This document shows positions 36,664 through 37,647 of a stretch of 37,647 bases of DNA, in pieces; position 1 is the stretch's first letter; each line of letters begins with the position of its first letter. Source of the stretch: Hyphomicrobiales bacterium (GTDB lineage Bacteria; Pseudomonadota; Alphaproteobacteria; Rhizobiales; Xanthobacteraceae); contig JAHFPN010000010.1 of assembly GCA_023269635.1 (NCBI GenBank), positions 1 through 37,647 of the forward strand, in the 5' to 3' direction. Both the position numbers and the translations under genes were made by a program. Below the pieces are notes generated by a model. That model worked only from the letters and a program-made list of their open reading frames with translations, was not told the DNA's origin and searched no databases.

Positions 36664-37638
36664 ATGAAGGCCCTGCTGTGTCTGCGCTACGGGCCGCCCC
36701 AGGCGCTCGAAATCCAGGACATTCCGGAGCCGGCCGCCGGGCCGGGCGAGGTCGTGGTCGCGGTCGCGGCCGCGGCGTTGAACTTCTTCGACATCCTCGC
36801 CATCGCCGGCAAGTACCAGGTCAAGCCCGAATTCCCGTTCTCGCCGGCGGCCGAGTTCGCCGGCACGGTCGCGGCCGTGGGCGCGGGGGTGAAGGATTTC
36901 AAGGCCGGTGACCGGGTCGCCGGCTCGATCGGCTTCGGCGCCGCGCGCGAGCAGGTGGCGGTGAAGGCGCAGCAGCTGGTGCGGGTGCCGGAAGGACTGC
37001 CGCTCGAGAAGGCCGCCGGGATCATCATCACCTACGGCACCGCGCTGCACGCGCTGAAAGATCGCGCCCGGTTGAAGCCCGGCGAGACGCTCGCCGTGCT
37101 CGGCGCCGCCGGCGGGGTCGGGCTCGCGGCGGTCGAACTCGGCAAGGCGATGGGCGCGCGCGTGATCGCCTGCGCTTCGTCGGCGGACAAGCTCGAGTTC
37201 GCGAAGAAGCACGGCGCCGACGAGGGCATCGATTATTCGAAGGAGGACCTGAAGGAGCGGCTGCGCGCGCTGACCGCCGGGAACGGCGTGGACGTGATCT
37301 ATGACCCGGTCGGCGGCGTCTATGCCGAGGCCGCGCTGCGCGCCATCGCCTGGCAGGGGCGATTTCTCGTGATCGGCTTCGCCTCCGGCGAAATCCCGAA
37401 AATTCCGCTCAATCTATTGCTGCTGAAGAGCACCGATTTGCTCGGCGTGTTCTGGGGCGAGTTCATCCGCCGCAATCCGGACGCCCATCGCGCCAACATG
37501 GCGGAGATACTTTCGCTCGCGCGGAAAGCCAAGATTTCGGCGCACGTGGACGCGGTCTACCCGCTCGAGCGCGCGGCCGAGGCGTTCGAGGCGATCGCCC
37601 AGCGCAAGGCGAAGGGCAAGATCGTGCTCAAGCCCTGA
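36664..37638 (+). CDS. NADPH:quinone oxidoreductase family protein (zinc-free MDR)
   Basis: A 324-residue medium-chain dehydrogenase/reductase of the quinone oxidoreductase type. It has a GroES-like N-terminal domain (about 25-115, with ALNFFDILAIAGKY and EFAGTVAAVGAGV). A Rossmann domain holds LAVLGAAGGVGLAAVELGKA (AAxxGVG motif), and DVIYDPVGG follows. The zinc-binding cysteines of alcohol dehydrogenases are absent, as expected for this subgroup. The reaction would be NADPH-dependent reduction of a quinone or enone; the natural substrate is unknown. The ATG at 36664 has GGGAGG six bases upstream. The gene is complete, ending 10 bases before the window edge. Confidence 0.93.
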   Translation: MKALLCLRYGPPQALEIQDIPEPAAGPGEVVVAVAAAALNFFDILAIAGKYQVKPEFPFSPAAEFAGTVAAVGAGVKDFKAGDRVAGSIGFGAAREQVAVKAQQLVRVPEGLPLEKAAGIIITYGTALHALKDRARLKPGETLAVLGAAGGVGLAAVELGKAMGARVIACASSADKLEFAKKHGADEGIDYSKEDLKERLRALTAGNGVDVIYDPVGGVYAEAALRAIAWQGRFLVIGFASGEIPKIPLNLLLLKSTDLLGVFWGEFIRRNPDAHRANMAEILSLARKAKISAHVDAVYPLERAAEAFEAIAQRKAKGKIVLKP

Positions 37639-37647
37639 TTCACGCTC

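Noticed and set aside
36617-36667. 16-codon leader peptide overlapping the MDR oxidoreductase start (ATGA)
   Set aside because: No ribosome-binding site, no regulatory codon pattern and no attenuator hairpin; likely chance.

Overview
The window is GC-rich, densely coded chromosomal DNA from an alphaproteobacterium. It most likely comes from the Hyphomicrobiales (Bradyrhizobium / Xanthobacteraceae-like). The evidence is the gene orders rsmB - heparinase-like - purH and hemC - hemD - Mic60-like (COG4223) - hemY, an IalB-family protein, PAP2 and DUF1761 proteins typical of that order, and GC-rich palindromic intergenic repeats resembling those of these genomes. There is no rRNA, phage, IS element, integrase, CRISPR or plasmid replication gene. 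The placement is from recalled family knowledge; no database search was run.

Layout. 1-5.4 kb, mostly minus strand: purH (cut by the window edge), a heparinase II/III-like protein, rsmB, a plus-strand SDHAF4-like gene and an L,D-transpeptidase. 5.5-11 kb, minus: acs, two tandem DUF1761 membrane proteins, and a translationally coupled tsaD - gpsA - EVE string. 11-15.6 kb, plus: the haem operon hemC, hemD, Mic60-like, hemY, ending at tRNA-Thr(CGT). 15.6-23.9 kb: an accessory, catabolic-looking block with DUF3237, an acyl-CoA-dehydrogenase-fold monooxygenase, a GMC oxidoreductase, a VOC protein, a carboxymuconolactone-decarboxylase-like protein, a beta-hydroxyacid dehydrogenase, a metallo-beta-lactamase-fold lactonase, TerB, an SDR and a class I amidotransferase. 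It ends at tRNA-Ala(CGC). 24.4-25.9 kb, plus: yggT, a DUF167 gene and folD. 26-31.2 kb, minus: GNAT, typA, a site-2 protease with CBS domains, a small membrane protein and argG. 31.3-33.4 kb, minus: a PAP2 phosphatase coupled to a GT39-type membrane glycosyltransferase. 33.6-37.6 kb: a DsbA-fold isomerase (plus), a membrane protein and rlmN (minus), an IalB-family protein (minus) and a quinone-oxidoreductase-like MDR enzyme (plus).

Most of the window is housekeeping: purine, haem and arginine synthesis, acetate activation, one-carbon metabolism, and tRNA and rRNA modification. The most unusual signal is inside rlmN. Three near-identical palindromic units spaced exactly 36 bp apart lie in frame and add about 32 residues to an otherwise intact radical-SAM enzyme. 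Their stems keep pairing through compensatory changes. Related palindromic elements touch the starts or ends of rsmB, the L,D-transpeptidase gene, folD and the PAP2 gene. The second candidate for follow-up is the uncharacterised oxidative gene block between the two tRNA genes. No clearly novel defence or mobile system was seen.
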